Below, piece by piece: positions 13,234-22,727 of a stretch of 37,500 bases of DNA. How positions within the stretch are numbered: the stretch's first letter is position 1; each line of letters starts with the position of its first letter. The notes beneath the pieces are model-generated. The model did not search any database. It had not been told where the DNA came from and saw only the letters and a program-made list of their open reading frames with translations. The position numbers were made by a program, and so were the translations under genes. Source of the DNA: Tubiluchus corallicola (lineage: Eukaryota > Priapulida > Priapulimorpha > Priapulimorphida > Tubiluchidae); NCBI GenBank assembly GCA_030141605.1, contig JAQGDQ010000537.1, positions 1 through 37,500 on the forward strand. Reading direction: 5' to 3'.

Positions 13234-13838
13234 TTAAAGGAAGACAGGATGATTTTTCATATACTACCCTATCTTCAAGTCCTGTAAAAAGTATACATTT
13301 TAACATAATTAATACAGCAAAAGCGTTTCTGATAATTTAATAATATATTAAAATCTTAATTACCGGCGGGCGAACCCAACTATTGATGACATCATAAACT
13401 AACATAATTTTCAACAGCAAAAATATTCCATGAGCGTGTTTGTGAAAGCGAAAATTGAATTACAGTGCTACTGTAAAATATTCAGTGTCTTACACTAAAA
13501 CTAGTATATAAATATTCAAGTTTCAAATTTACCGCTGTGCTCATGTATGAGCTGTCGAACGTGTGCAGTTTTTGTCACAAACTAACAAGTCTGAACTAAG
13601 CGGTACCGCACCTGTTTCTGTGCAATGCATTTCCGAAATGCAGGTGCTAGTGCCCGTCTAACTGGTGAACGACGAAATGCATGTAACAGTGAAGAACTAG
13701 TGGCGTGAACGCGAAACTGTGTTTGTGTTGTAATAATTTTTTCACGTAAGTTATTCTTGAAAAAATGTTTCGTTTCAATATTTCAAAGAGTAGATTGTTT
13801 TCACAGTGAGTTTAAGATAGGATCCGGTTTTGCTTTAA
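13234..13838 (-). mobile_element. Family B TTAA element, full length with both TTAA sites
   Basis: TTAA occurs at 13234-13237 and 13835-13838. The termini read AGGAAGACAGGATG and, from the other side, AGCAAAACCGGATC, an imperfect inverted repeat of about 14 bp. It lies directly against the LINE remnant that starts at about 13845. The interior is non-coding and shares its whole length with the inverted copy at 14581. No transposase is present. Confidence 0.75.
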
Positions 13839-13844
13839 ATCTTA

Positions 13845-14215
13845 GGTCATTAGAAGAAAGAAGATTATATAAGATTTAATCATATATGTGTTATCAAATC
13901 ATACATAAAGACATAGATAACATAGACAGAGACAAATTTTTTACGTTGACTACGTTAGGTCTGACAAGAAGTAACAGCACACTTAAACTGTATGTCAAGC
14001 GACTTGCTAAAAATATTTGGTCATTTTTTTCTAATAGGGTTGTTCCGATTTGGAATAGTTTGCCAGATTATTATATACATCAAATTATGTTGTTGTAATT
14101 TATGTAATCTGTTTTAATTGGTATTATTGTCATTAATGGTTTGTAAATATGTATTGTACAATAATTGTAATGTATTTGTAAAATTGCTAACCCAATTAAA
14201 TTAAATTAAGTTAGC
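13845..14215 (+). pseudogene. LINE reverse-transcriptase 3' remnant
   Basis: Translation starts LRSLEERRLYK, then a stop and small indel around 13878-13890, then resumes in a frame read from 13886 to 14095. That frame includes the peptides FFTLTTLGLTRSNSTLKLYV and FFSNRVVPIWNSLPD. The order SLEERRL ... FF ... TR.....LKL ... FF..RVV..WN.LPD is the familiar C-terminal end of ORF2 in non-LTR retrotransposons, where the chain follows the reverse-transcriptase domain. The rest of ORF2 is missing. Beyond the stop, about 115 bp of AT-rich sequence ends in AATTAAATTAAATTAAG, which looks like a short-repeat LINE tail. It is a 5'-truncated, frameshifted dead copy; the clade (CR1, Jockey or RTE-like) cannot be assigned by eye. 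Confidence 0.85.
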
Positions 14216-14580
14216 AGTAACGCTCTATAAAACTTGTAAATTTGAGCTCTCGCGATGATCGTTAGGCCCAGCCATTTTAACGGCAGGTCGTTTGAAACAA
14301 GTTTAGATAACATTGTGAAGAGTTTGAAAAATAATCAGAGCATTCGTAGCAGGCACGTCACTAACTAAGCAAAAGTTTAAATTACTTTATATTGTCAGTA
14401 AGATCAATAATGTGTTTTTAGTGAATCTGTGGTGCACACTGGGATTGTGATGCAGTGACGTTTTACCAGTTGGCGGGGATATTTTAAATTATTAAGAATT
14501 TTCTTCTTAAGATACGTAAGTCTTTCAAACAGCTAAGTGTAAACCTAAGTAATATAACTTTGTATGGAAAGTTCTTCGGG
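14216..14580. other. Loop sequence of the inverted duplication, unassigned part
   Basis: No coding segment or repeat relationship was recognised between the LINE tail and the left TTAA of the second family B arm. Confidence 0.4.
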
Positions 14581-15158
14581 TTAAAGCAAAACTGAACACG
14601 ATCTTGAACTGTAGGTAAAAACAGTCTGCTTGACTTACGTGAAAAAATTATTACCTCACAAACACAATTTCACGTTCGCGGCACTAGTTCTTCGTTGTTA
14701 CATACATTTCGTCATTCTCTAGTTAGACAGGCACTAGCGCCTGCATTTCGGAAATGCATTGCACAGAAACAGGTGCTGTACCGCTTAGTTCAGACTTGTT
14801 AGTTTGTGACAACAACTGTACACGTTCGACAGCATATACATGAGCACAGCGGTAAATTTTAAACTTGAATTTTTATCTTAGAACTTGCCTAGTTTTAGTA
14901 CAACACACTGAATATTTTACAGTAGCACTGTAATTCAATTTTCGCTTTTACAAACACGCTCATGGAATATTTTTGCTGTTGAAAATTATGTTAGTTTATG
15001 ATGTCATCAATAGTTGGGTTCGCCCGCCGGTAATTAAGATTTTAATATATTATTAAATTATCAGACACGCTTTTGCTGCATTAATTATGTTAAAATGTAT
15101 ACTTTTTACAGGACTTGAAAACGCGGTAGTATATGAAAAATCATCCTGTCTTCCTATA
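14581..15158 (+). mobile_element. Family B TTAA element, second arm
   Basis: TTAA at 14581-14584 is followed by AGCAAAACTGAACACG. The right end reads ATCCTGTCTTCCTATAAGG, where the expected CCTTTAA has mutated. The copy is the inverted partner of 13234-13838. A small frame at 15087-15311 crosses its right end and reads into the duplicated flank; it is also readable from the opposite strand at 13000-13306, which shows that it is repeat-derived. Confidence 0.75.
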
Positions 15159-15285
15159 AGGCAAAAACGCAGGCGTTTTCTACTCATTCAGCACATGCTT
15201 GAGATTAATTCTGTATTTTTCAACGATATCATTTTCATTCATTTTTATTCTAATCTTACAACAATCTGTTGCATTTTTTCGAGCG

Positions 15286-15552
15286 ATCTTTACGCAAAGC
15301 CACGAACTTAAGCACTAAAGCTCTTATTGATCTAGTTACTGAAGATGATAGGTCACATAACGTCGTGATTCCCACGATATTCTCGCGTACGATTTCTTGG
15401 GAGTAGGGAGGGGGTGAGGCAGAAGTTCTTCCCACGGACGGCTAGGCGTGCCAGATAATAGGAGTTACAATTTCTTATTAAACGCGACTTATTCTAGCAA
15501 GGGATATATTAGAATAATTATGTTTGACTTTGTCAATATGTTGAAATCAATG
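15286..15552. other. Unassigned stretch
   Basis: No feature was recognised. A GGGAGTAGGGAGGGGGTGAG tract near 15400 is G-rich and could form a quadruplex-like structure. Confidence 0.4.
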
Positions 15553-15946
15553 AGCCTTTTCGCAGTTTCGTTGTGCGTATGCGCAGTTGCTGTAGGTCAA
15601 AGGTTAAGTGTACCACAGCAACGCGTCTTAACTACAACCGTCACGTGACGTGTGGGTAAAGCAAAGCTGTCTCCCGCATCAGTTCCGTAACGTCTGTTGT
15701 TTTAAGTGGACTTTATTTTATTATGCATTAGTCTGTCTGTAGGGTGATTTGCTAGCAGGATCTTGCTTGGGAACAAGATAAAATGAACTAGGCAATGTTC
15801 TAGCTAGCTGTTAAAACTGTTACTATTATAACAGCATTGGCTGCGAGGCGTTGTCAAGTGTACAGAAATGCGTTGTCTGGCACACTTAACCTTTGACCTT
15901 TTAACGATCATCATCAAACATCGCTGGAACTGTAGCGACTTTTCTC
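15553..15946 (+). mobile_element. Family C TIR element (MITE), copy 1
   Basis: The left end is AGCCTTTTCGCAGTTTCG. The right end is degraded but retains CGCTGGAACTGTAGCGACTT. Inner inverted motifs are AGGTCAAAGGTTA at 15594-15606 and its reverse complement at 15887-15899. Internal blocks TTTGCTAGCAGGATCTTGC, TTGGGAACAAGA and AGCTAGCTGTTAAAA are shared (reverse complemented) with copies at 24563 and 35033. It is non-coding; a short frame ending at 15648 is accidental. Confidence 0.8.
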
Positions 15947-15966
15947 GCTAAGTAACTCACAAGTGT

Positions 15967-16183
15967 GTTCAGACTACAGAGCAAAACTTGCTGCGAGTTA
16001 CTCTACGCTTGCAAGAAGTGACGAGAGTAACTCACCGAGGCGTTCAAACTAAACAGTAAATCAACTCACGATAACTGTCGGTGAGTTTGCAATTTTTTGC
16101 CGACAGTAACTCGCAAAGTTGTTCACACTTGCGAGTTTGCTGTCAGAGAGGAAACTCGCGACAGAAAACTCGATAGTCTGAAC
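15967..16183. mobile_element. Foldback / MITE-like element, 217 bp
   Basis: Perfect 10-bp inverted termini GTTCAGACTA (15967-15976) and TAGTCTGAAC (16174-16183) enclose a region packed with copies of GAGTTACTC/ACTCGC in both orientations (for example GCGAGTTACTC, AGTAACTCGC, TTGCGAGTTT, GAAACTCGCGAC). The strand could fold into several alternative hairpins. No coding sequence is present. The superfamily is unknown. Confidence 0.65.
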
Positions 16184-16800
16184 CGGCTATTAGGAATAGC
16201 ATTGTCGAGAACAAGACTAGAATTTGTTTGTATTTTTCGTTTAATGCATTAGACTTATTGTTTTTATCTAAAGTTTGTTCTCGAAAAGTATTACTAGTGT
16301 TTGACGTCCATTGCCGTGTCACCTGTATACTTTTGTAAATGAAAGCAATAAACGAATGAGTTAAACACCATGTTGTACTTATTTACATTATCACGTCATA
16401 ACAGACAATCTGTAAATGAAAATATATGTGTTAGTAGACGTCACAACATATTACAATTCAATATTTAATCACGTGAATATGTATCCTGACACCTACAGTC
16501 TCTTTATTAAGTTTAGAGAGAGTTTTACCTGCACGTCGGGAAAACCTTTTACGGGAAAACGTTTTACCTTTTACTCTATACGTCGGGAAAAGACCTTCTC
16601 CGTCAACTATATCGGCCGTCAGGTCTTTCCCAACGAGTTATTTCCTGCCTTGGACATTATACTAGGTCTCTTCATTAAACAATTACAAGGTTAATGATGT
16701 CATAAGACACTTTCTTATATATATAAAATCCTGGACAGGTTTTTAAATTTAACTTTTCAGTTCGCAGTCTGTTCTCTTAGTCTTAAATCTTCGAAAAAAG
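16184..16800. other. Unassigned stretch with one hairpin
   Basis: It contains a 92-codon frame (16416-16694) with no recognisable domain. The hairpin is listed separately. Confidence 0.4.
16585..16631. other. Inverted repeat (stem of about 10 bp)
   Basis: GGGAAAAGACC (16585-16595) pairs with GGTCTTTCCC (16622-16631) with one bulged A and a 26-base loop. A related GGGAAAAC sequence occurs twice just upstream. This may be part of an unrecognised transposon end. Confidence 0.6.
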
Positions 16801-17005
16801 TAATTAGGGACTTTGATTTGTAGATATCGATCATTTTCCACTAATTAGGGACATTGATTTGTAGATATCGATCATTTTGCAATAATCAGGGACATTCATT
16901 TGTAGACTTCGATCGTTTTCCAATGATTAGGGATATTCATTTGTAGACTTCGATCATTTTCCAATAATTAGGGACATTCATTTGTAGACTTCGATCATTT
17001 TCCAA
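16801..17005. repeat. 41-bp tandem repeat, 5 copies
   Basis: Units start at 16801, 16842, 16883, 16924 and 16965, each beginning TAATTAGGGAC-like sequence and containing TTTGTAGA and TCGATCATTTTCCA. The first two have GATATCGATC and the last three GACTTCGATC, so the array grew from two local types. Confidence 0.93.
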
Positions 17006-17377
17006 TTCGAGGCAAATTACACCATGCGCGTTTTCTAAGCTTTCAACAATATACCGTTCACAAAGAGCATTAATTGTTGGCGTCTTTCTACCAGGAATCA
17101 TTAGTACAATTTTCAGCAAAAATACTTGGAAATTGGACACATCCAGCGTACAATTACCTACACGACGCTTAGCACTGAATTGCAAATGAACACTCGAGCC
17201 ATTAGCCTAGCAAATGAAGAAAAATTCTAGGAAAACTAGCAGTAAAAACTTGTTAAACGACCCGGCAGTTGATGATTGAATCCCAACCCGGCTTCGCATA
17301 CGGTTTTTGTAATGAGACAAATTGCAATGGGAATGATATGAAAAAGCGGTGCTGAATGGACGCAAGTGTAGTGTACA
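17006..17377. other. Unassigned stretch
   Basis: A minus-strand frame (16937-17185) ends inside the tandem repeat and has no known domain. No other feature was seen. Confidence 0.4.
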
Positions 17378-17485
17378 TTAAAGGAAAGGTCAAGCCTTCT
17401 AGGAGGTTATGCTTGTTTCAACGTTCGCGTTAGAAGGACTTTTAATAAAACTACAATAAGCACCTCGTATAATTAGTAACTTCAT
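17378..17485 (+). repeat. Family A TTAA element, left-end fragment
   Basis: TTAA (17378-17381) is followed by AGGAAAGGTCAAGCCTTCTA and about 100 bases matching the left end of family A. It then switches abruptly to the segment shared with 5935-6440. It is either the remnant of an element or the left end of a longer composite element. Confidence 0.75.
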
Positions 17486-17963
17486 TTAATGAGGAATTCC
17501 AACCGAAGATAATTCAATTATTCAGATCAACAAACGACTGCAACGAAATTAATGAAGCCAGTTTGTTTTGTTTCTTGAGACCTCATTAACGTGCTTGTGG
17601 AGGAGACGCAACGTTAGTCACGTGTTAATCGCATTACCATATTTGGTATGAATTCATGAGTAGGTCAGCAATATGCAGACACCTGAAATCAGTTTAAAAA
17701 TACTTCTTATCTTGTGCTATCGTAACTACATCATTTTCAATGTGAGCCTGGGTAGAAAATCGTGAAATTTGTAAAACTTTTGTACTTATTTACATATTAA
17801 TAAATTTGATCGAATTTCCGAACTTTAATTACGGATTAATGATGATAATTAATTTCATTGCATTTTCCTAATTATAATTAATACCTAGATTTTAAGTGTG
17901 AATCATTCGCAAGGTAACATTATTCCTCCTAGTTCTAAAAAGTTTAATTAAACAAAAACGACA
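17486..17963 (+). repeat. Inverted duplicate of 5935-6440
   Basis: This is the partner of the segment described at 5935-6440. It runs into a full family A copy at 17964 just as the partner runs into the family A copy at 5335-5934, so the duplicated unit includes both parts. Confidence 0.85.
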
Positions 17964-18480
17964 TTAAATGAAAGGTCAAGCCTTCTAGGAGGTTAGGCTC
18001 ATTTCAATGTTCGCGAAAAATGTTAGAAATATTTAGTAATAAAACTGCAGTAAGCACCTCGTGTAATTCGTAAAATTACTTTAACGTCGCGATCACTTCA
18101 TGCTTGGGCGCGCTCCCATTTTGAATGTCCATTCTTCTTCCAATGACGTCATTCGTCTCGAAGAAAAGTAGTGCACTATTAATCTTCATCAAAATATAAG
18201 TTTTTTTTAGAAAAATAGGTACCTAATTTTAAAATATTCTGCAAAAGTTTGAATTAGTGTGAGTAGCGCGCTTACGGAAAGCCACGATGCACTTACGAAA
18301 ACTCACGAAGTCTCCCAGTTACGTCATGATTTTCAAGTGAAAATTTCTATTCAGAGGTAGTAAATTTTAAATTAATGCTTTATAGGCTGTTCTTTGCAAA
18401 GTTCTTTGTTATATTTTATAAGTTTAAGCGGTAACAGTGAAATAAACCCAACACACTGAGTGACTTGTTCTTTATTTTAA
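17964..18480 (+). mobile_element. Family A TTAA element, near full length
   Basis: TTAA occurs at 17964-17967 and 18477-18480. The left end reads ATGAAAGGTCAAGCCTTCTA and the right end GTGACTTGTTCTTTATTTTAA. The CRE palindrome TGACGTCA is at 18144-18151. The middle has a different filler (around 18180-18250) from other copies. It is non-coding. Confidence 0.8.
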
Positions 18481-18659
18481 AACACACTCTACTTCCAACA
18501 ACCCTTTTCTTTAATGAAGTTCAATAAACATATGAACGGAATATATATTTACGTGGACTGTAGTCTTCTGAGAAGTCCCTTCCCTTCCGAGAAGTCATTT
18601 TCTTACAGCATTATAAGAGATCTTAAGCTAAACCAGGTATTACTGTGACTGATTCTAAC

Positions 18660-19682
18660 CAGGGGTGTATCAAGACTTTATGATGATGATAAATTTGACG
18701 ATCTCCACGGATAGACTCATAGGTTCATCTCTCATGTCTATGGTTGTGCAGTCCTAATCACACATGTTTAAGTTTTTCATATTAAACCAGAGTAACAAAA
18801 ACAAGTAATTACTTTAGTATTGCCACAATATTTTATTTATTATTTTATTTCAGACTTTTACAGTCTTTAGAACAATAAAAATAAGGCACAAGTAAAAACA
18901 CAGAGTTGGTTTACAGAAACATGGTAAGTTTATATACAAGAAAGAGTTAGTTAGAATGGGCAAATAAAATTCTTTGTAACGACTAAAAAATGTTCGATCT
19001 AAAATTGTATCAATATTGTACAGCAAGTTATTAATAACAGTATTCTGACATTAATAACAGTATAATAATAATTATATAGCAATTATACATATTATATAAA
19101 AATAATGTTTAAATATTACTGGCTTTCAATTAACGGAAATTATCTAGACTAAGAAATTAGTTCTGACTCAAACCACATCTTGTTTTCTTAGTAAAAGTCT
19201 TTAAGATTGCCATTATTTTGCACTAAATAACATTGTCCAATTGAAGCCATGTGACCAGGGGCGTATCAAGACTTTACGACTCCCTAGGCTGATAGTTCTC
19301 TCCCGTCCATCTCTATTGTGAATTTACGATTGTTTACGTAATGAGTAGATTAAACCATTACTTGTGTAGTATTAGAAACACTAATAACCCAGTTTCTACG
19401 TGGTTATTATTAATTACATGTATTTGCATAGTGCTTATATTCAAGTAGGCTGCGCAACTGTTTGTTGTGTAATACTTTGTACCTGTTCGTTATGTGGTAC
19501 TTATATAAAATTGCGCTCAATGACTGCTTGTGGTGTGTTATAAAATGTGCCCTTTACATGAATATGAAAGTATATGTACACATATTTTCCGAGGAGAATA
19601 AGAAATTTTTCTAAAGTGTGCGTCCCTCAAACTTTTGCGCATCGGCTATACCCTAGTTAGCCTATTGGTTAATACGCCCCTG
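18660..19682. mobile_element. hAT-like element with 8-bp target duplication and nested end
   Basis: The left end is CAGGGGTGTATCAAGACTTT. The right end, reverse complemented, is CAGGGGCGTATTAACC. Flanking 8-mers ATTCTAAC (18652-18659) and GTTCTAAC (19683-19690) match at 7 positions. A second left-type end, CAGGGGCGTATCAAGACTTT, occurs inside at 19256, so either a related element inserted into or next to this one, or an internal duplication occurred. There is no transposase frame; the interior is AT-rich. Confidence 0.75.
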
Positions 19683-19690
19683 GTTCTAAC

Positions 19691-20175
19691 AGTTAATGTT
19701 TTAGAATTTAGATCCAATTTCTCTAAGCTTTTGGTTGGAGACAATGCCGGTATGAAATGTTGCGAGAAAGTTAATAATGTGAAATTTAGTCAGCGTAGTA
19801 AGTCAATCCATGACAGTGCACATTCACTCTTTGCCATGCCAAGACGAAACAACTGAATAGCGTAAAATGCCGCCTACGTGTTACTAAGATTGTTACCAAG
19901 AGCATGCTTGAGTTGACTGAGGATTACATCGTGAGCCCTGGCAGTAATGCGCTGAAGCCTTAACAGGGCAAACGTGAGGTGGCGCGAGGCAGCCGACAAA
20001 GATACTACCTTAATTTCGATTTTTTCTTTGACTGTCGATTAAACTAGTTACTAGATATCCAATTTTGGGTGGATCTGGACTTTGTAAAAATTTGAAATAA
20101 TCAGCAGAAGTATGGGATTTTATTACGTGATTGGCCTCTGATGATTGTACTTCACCTTTTAGTTTTTACCAGACC
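19691..20175. other. Unassigned stretch
   Basis: No supported exon or repeat was seen. The frame 19635-19856 starts inside the hAT-like terminus and is not considered a gene. Confidence 0.4.
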
Positions 20176-20256
20176 AATCAATCAGTCAGTCGGCCGGTCG
20201 GCCAGCCAACCAACAACCAACCAGTTAGTCAACCAGTCAATCAATCAATCAACTTA
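20176..20256. repeat. Degenerate tetranucleotide tract (CAAT/CAGT/CGGC/CAAC)
   Basis: Successive four-base units change from CAAT to CAGT, CGGT, CAAC and back to CAAT. The frame over it (20131-20319) is repeat-derived. Confidence 0.85.
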
Positions 20257-20407
20257 TTTCACTCCTACAATACATATACAAATACATCAACATACAAGAT
20301 AATGGGAAAAATAGTATAGGTAAAAAAATCATTGATGAAGTCAAATTAACCAAATAAATGAATTCCTGCATGACACTTTGAAAGCTTGGCCTATTAAGGC
20401 ATCATGA
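20257..20407. other. Unassigned short stretch
   Basis: No feature was recognised. Confidence 0.4.
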
Positions 20408-20575
20408 ACGAGTGAAAGAAAGAATGGTTAGGGTTAATAGACATGGTAGAATGAAAAAAATAGTAGGAAGAAGGAAGAGAGGGGAGGATGAGTAAATGAA
20501 AGAATGGTTAGGGTTAGTAGACATGATGGAACGGAGAAAATGGTAGGAAGAAGGAAGGGAGGGGAGGAAACGACT
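20408..20575. repeat. Tandem duplication of about 79 bp
   Basis: Two units share AATGAAAGAATGGTTAGGGT (or a close variant), AGTAGACATG and GTAGGAAGAAGGAA.. followed by GAGGGGAGGA. They differ by a few substitutions. Confidence 0.88.
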
Positions 20576-20794
20576 ACAGTGTACGTTTTAAATTACATAG
20601 TGCTATATTCAATATAAGTAATGGGAAGTCAGTTATTGCTACTGCATGAGATGGAAGCATCGAGATTTTATTATAAGTATGAATCATGAATGATTTTTTT
20701 TCAAGTAGATACTATAAATAGTTTTGGGTATTTTTACTTGAACATTTATTTTATACCATTTGTTTGTGGCTGTGAATTAATTGTCAATGTCGTT

Positions 20795-21095
20795 GATGAT
20801 GATGATGGTGATGATTACGACAATGATGGCGAAGATTATACTGATAACTATGACGATGATGATGAGATGATGACTATGATGGAGATGATAGTGATGATGC
20901 TGATGCTGATGATGATGATGACAGCTATGATGACTATGATGTAGATGATAATGCTGATGATGATGATTATGATGATGGTGATGATTACGACAATGATGCC
21001 GAAGATGATACTGATAACTATGACGATGATGATGACTATGAATGAGAGAATAATGATGATGATGATGGGAATGACGACGACGACGACGATAATGG
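20795..21095. repeat. Degenerate (GAT)n tract with internal duplication of about 160 bp
   Basis: It is mostly GAT/GAC triplets. The block GGTGATGATTACGACAATGA, TG.CGAAGAT, ACTGATAACTATGACGATGA appears twice (near 20807 and 20970), indicating a secondary duplication of the tract. One frame reads Asp-rich and another Met-rich; neither has a supported start or splice context. Confidence 0.9.
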
Positions 21096-21603
21096 TGACG
21101 AACGGTTAGTCGTGATTTTCTAAATGCCTAACAACCTTAGCAAGTTGACACGTATAAATTAAAGGCTGTTTCGTAGAAAAAAGATCTGTTATCTCCCAGG
21201 GCTGATAATTTTCTCTTGCTGTCTTGTGCTGTGATTAATTTAACCTTTGTAGTTTTATCATATTATTATCATGTAGTTGTATTATCATATAGCACCTAAG
21301 GGGACTTTCACACGATAATGCTGATTGGGTGTGACATTTTAACAAAACACGTGACGAGTGTACAATGTCTTTCTCACTAGAGTATTCACTCCATTAGCCT
21401 CTTCAGCTGTTGAGAGTGGTTTGCTTCGGATTTTCCGTTGCAGCAAGAAATTTGTTAATTGAAAACTCTGAGAAAAAGATGCTTCAGATTTTCTAATTTG
21501 ATCCCAAAGGAAGGACAGACAGACAGACTGCAACTGCACTGCGAACAAAATTTACTGTCCTTGTGTAAGTTGCAGGTATGTATGTAACTGCGCTATGTTT
21601 GAC
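21096..21603. other. Unassigned stretch
   Basis: It contains a short (GACA)n run near 21516. No gene was recognised. Confidence 0.4.
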
Positions 21604-21606
21604 TCC

Positions 21607-21687
<81 letters not shown>

Positions 21688-22003
21688 CCTCTCTCCCCTC
21701 TTTCTCACTCTCTTTCTCTCTCTCTCTCTCCCTTTCTCTCCCTCTCTCCCCTCTCTTTCTCACTCTCTCTCCCTTTCTCTCCCTCTCTCCCCCTCTCCAA
21801 CTCTCTCTCTCTTTCTCTAACTCTTTTTTTTCTCCCTCTCTTCCTCTCCATTTCTCTCCCTCTCCCCCTCTCTCTCCCTCTCTCTTTCTCTTTGTCTCTT
21901 TCCCTCGCTCCCTCTCTCCCCCCTCTTTTTCTCTCTCTCCCTTTCTCCCTCTCGCCCCCCCTCTCTCTTTCTCTTTTTCTACCTCTCTCTCTCTCTCTCA
22001 CAC
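21604..22003. repeat. Homopyrimidine (CT)n-rich tract, about 400 bp
   Basis: It starts as about 35 pure CT units and continues as CTTT/CCCT mixtures with very few purines on the top strand. Such homopurine-homopyrimidine DNA can form triplex (H-DNA). Long Ser/Leu/Pro or Arg/Glu frames are artefacts. Confidence 0.95.
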
Positions 22004-22128
22004 CTGCACATGCAGTTGCACATGCACACACACACACGCACGCACGCACGCACACATACACACGCGCACGCACACGCACACGCACGCACGCACGCACGCA
22101 CGCACACACACGCACACACACACACACG
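22004..22128. repeat. (CA)n/(CG)n alternating purine-pyrimidine tract
   Basis: CACACA and CGCACGCA units alternate for about 125 bp, a composition favouring left-handed Z-DNA. It follows the CT tract directly. Confidence 0.93.
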
Positions 22129-22169
22129 TCTCTCTGTCTCTCTCCATTTCAAATATTAGAAACAATTTC

Positions 22170-22250
22170 TAACCTTTTTAGGCAAGTAAATGGATATTTT
22201 GGACAGTAAATTAAAATGAAATTGAGTCTAATCAACCATTCGGTTTTCCT
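22170..22250 (+). repeat. Dispersed repeat block shared with 1075-1165
   Basis: The segment AGGCAAGTAAATGGATATTT followed by TGGACAGTAAATTAAAATG and ATTGAGTCTAATCAACCATTC is homologous to 1085-1160. It again lies upstream of a family B copy. Confidence 0.6.
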
Positions 22251-22457
22251 CTGACCCGTATAAGGATGACAGGCTTCACACATCACCTGCATTATTAACT
22301 AAAGCATAGTCAGACTAACCCAATAAGCTTCTTCAAATTGAAAGTAAGAGTGTTTTAACGATAGTGATTCAGGTTAGATCTCATCTTGATAATGGCTTCT
22401 GATTTGTTTGGCTGTTTTAACTACTACACGTACTCCCCCACGATAACTGGAGCTTTC

Positions 22458-22727
22458 AAAGCAAAACCGGACCCAATCTTAAACTGTAGGTCAAAACAAT
22501 CTACTCTAAAATATTGAAAGGAAACATACTATTTTTTCAAAAATGACTTACGTAAAAGAATTATTCGTTTTTCGCTCTCGCAAACACGTGCAACGCGCTC
22601 GTGGAATATTTTTGCTGTTGAAATTATGTTAGTTTGTGATATCATCAATAGTTGGACTCGCCTGCTGTTAATTAAGATTTTAATCTATTATTTAATTATC
22701 AGAAACGCTCTTGTAGTATTAAACATC
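22458..22727 (+). repeat. Family B TTAA element, right end lost
   Basis: The left end reads CAAAGCAAAACCGGACCCAA, followed by the CTCTAAAATATTGAAA block, GACTTACGTAAAAGAATTAT, the GTGGAATATTTTTGCTGTTG block and the TATTTAATTATCAGAAACGC block. Homology stops at AGTATTAA near 22724, so the terminal roughly 80 bp of other copies is missing. Confidence 0.75.

Larger units (their letters stand above)
13107..15285. repeat. Large inverted duplication (arms of about 0.7 kb, loop of about 0.74 kb)
   Basis: Arm 1 (13107-13838) is the reverse complement of arm 2 (14581-15285). The homology is not limited to the family B element inside each arm (13234-13838 and 14581-15158). It also includes about 130 bp of flanking DNA (13107-13233 with 15159-15285; shared blocks are ACTCATTCAGCACATGCTTG, AGATTAATTCTGTATTTTTC and TCTTACAACAATCTGTTGCA). 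This argues for duplication of a segment and not two independent insertions. The loop holds a LINE fragment. Confidence 0.85.

Noticed and set aside
12983-13306. Overlapping frames on both strands at 12983-13306 and 15087-15311
   Set aside because: The same peptide segments are read from the inverted repeat copies, so they are repeat-derived.
16416-16694. 92-codon plus-strand frame
   Set aside because: No domain, splice signal or repeat support; composition is not convincingly coding.
20420-20515. Telomere-like GGTTAGGGTTA
   Set aside because: There are only one and a half hexamers, inside a 79-bp duplication; not a telomeric array.
21578-22209. Long Ser/Leu-rich and Arg/Glu-rich frames
   Set aside because: They are fully explained by the CT and CA/CG tracts; both strands are open at once.
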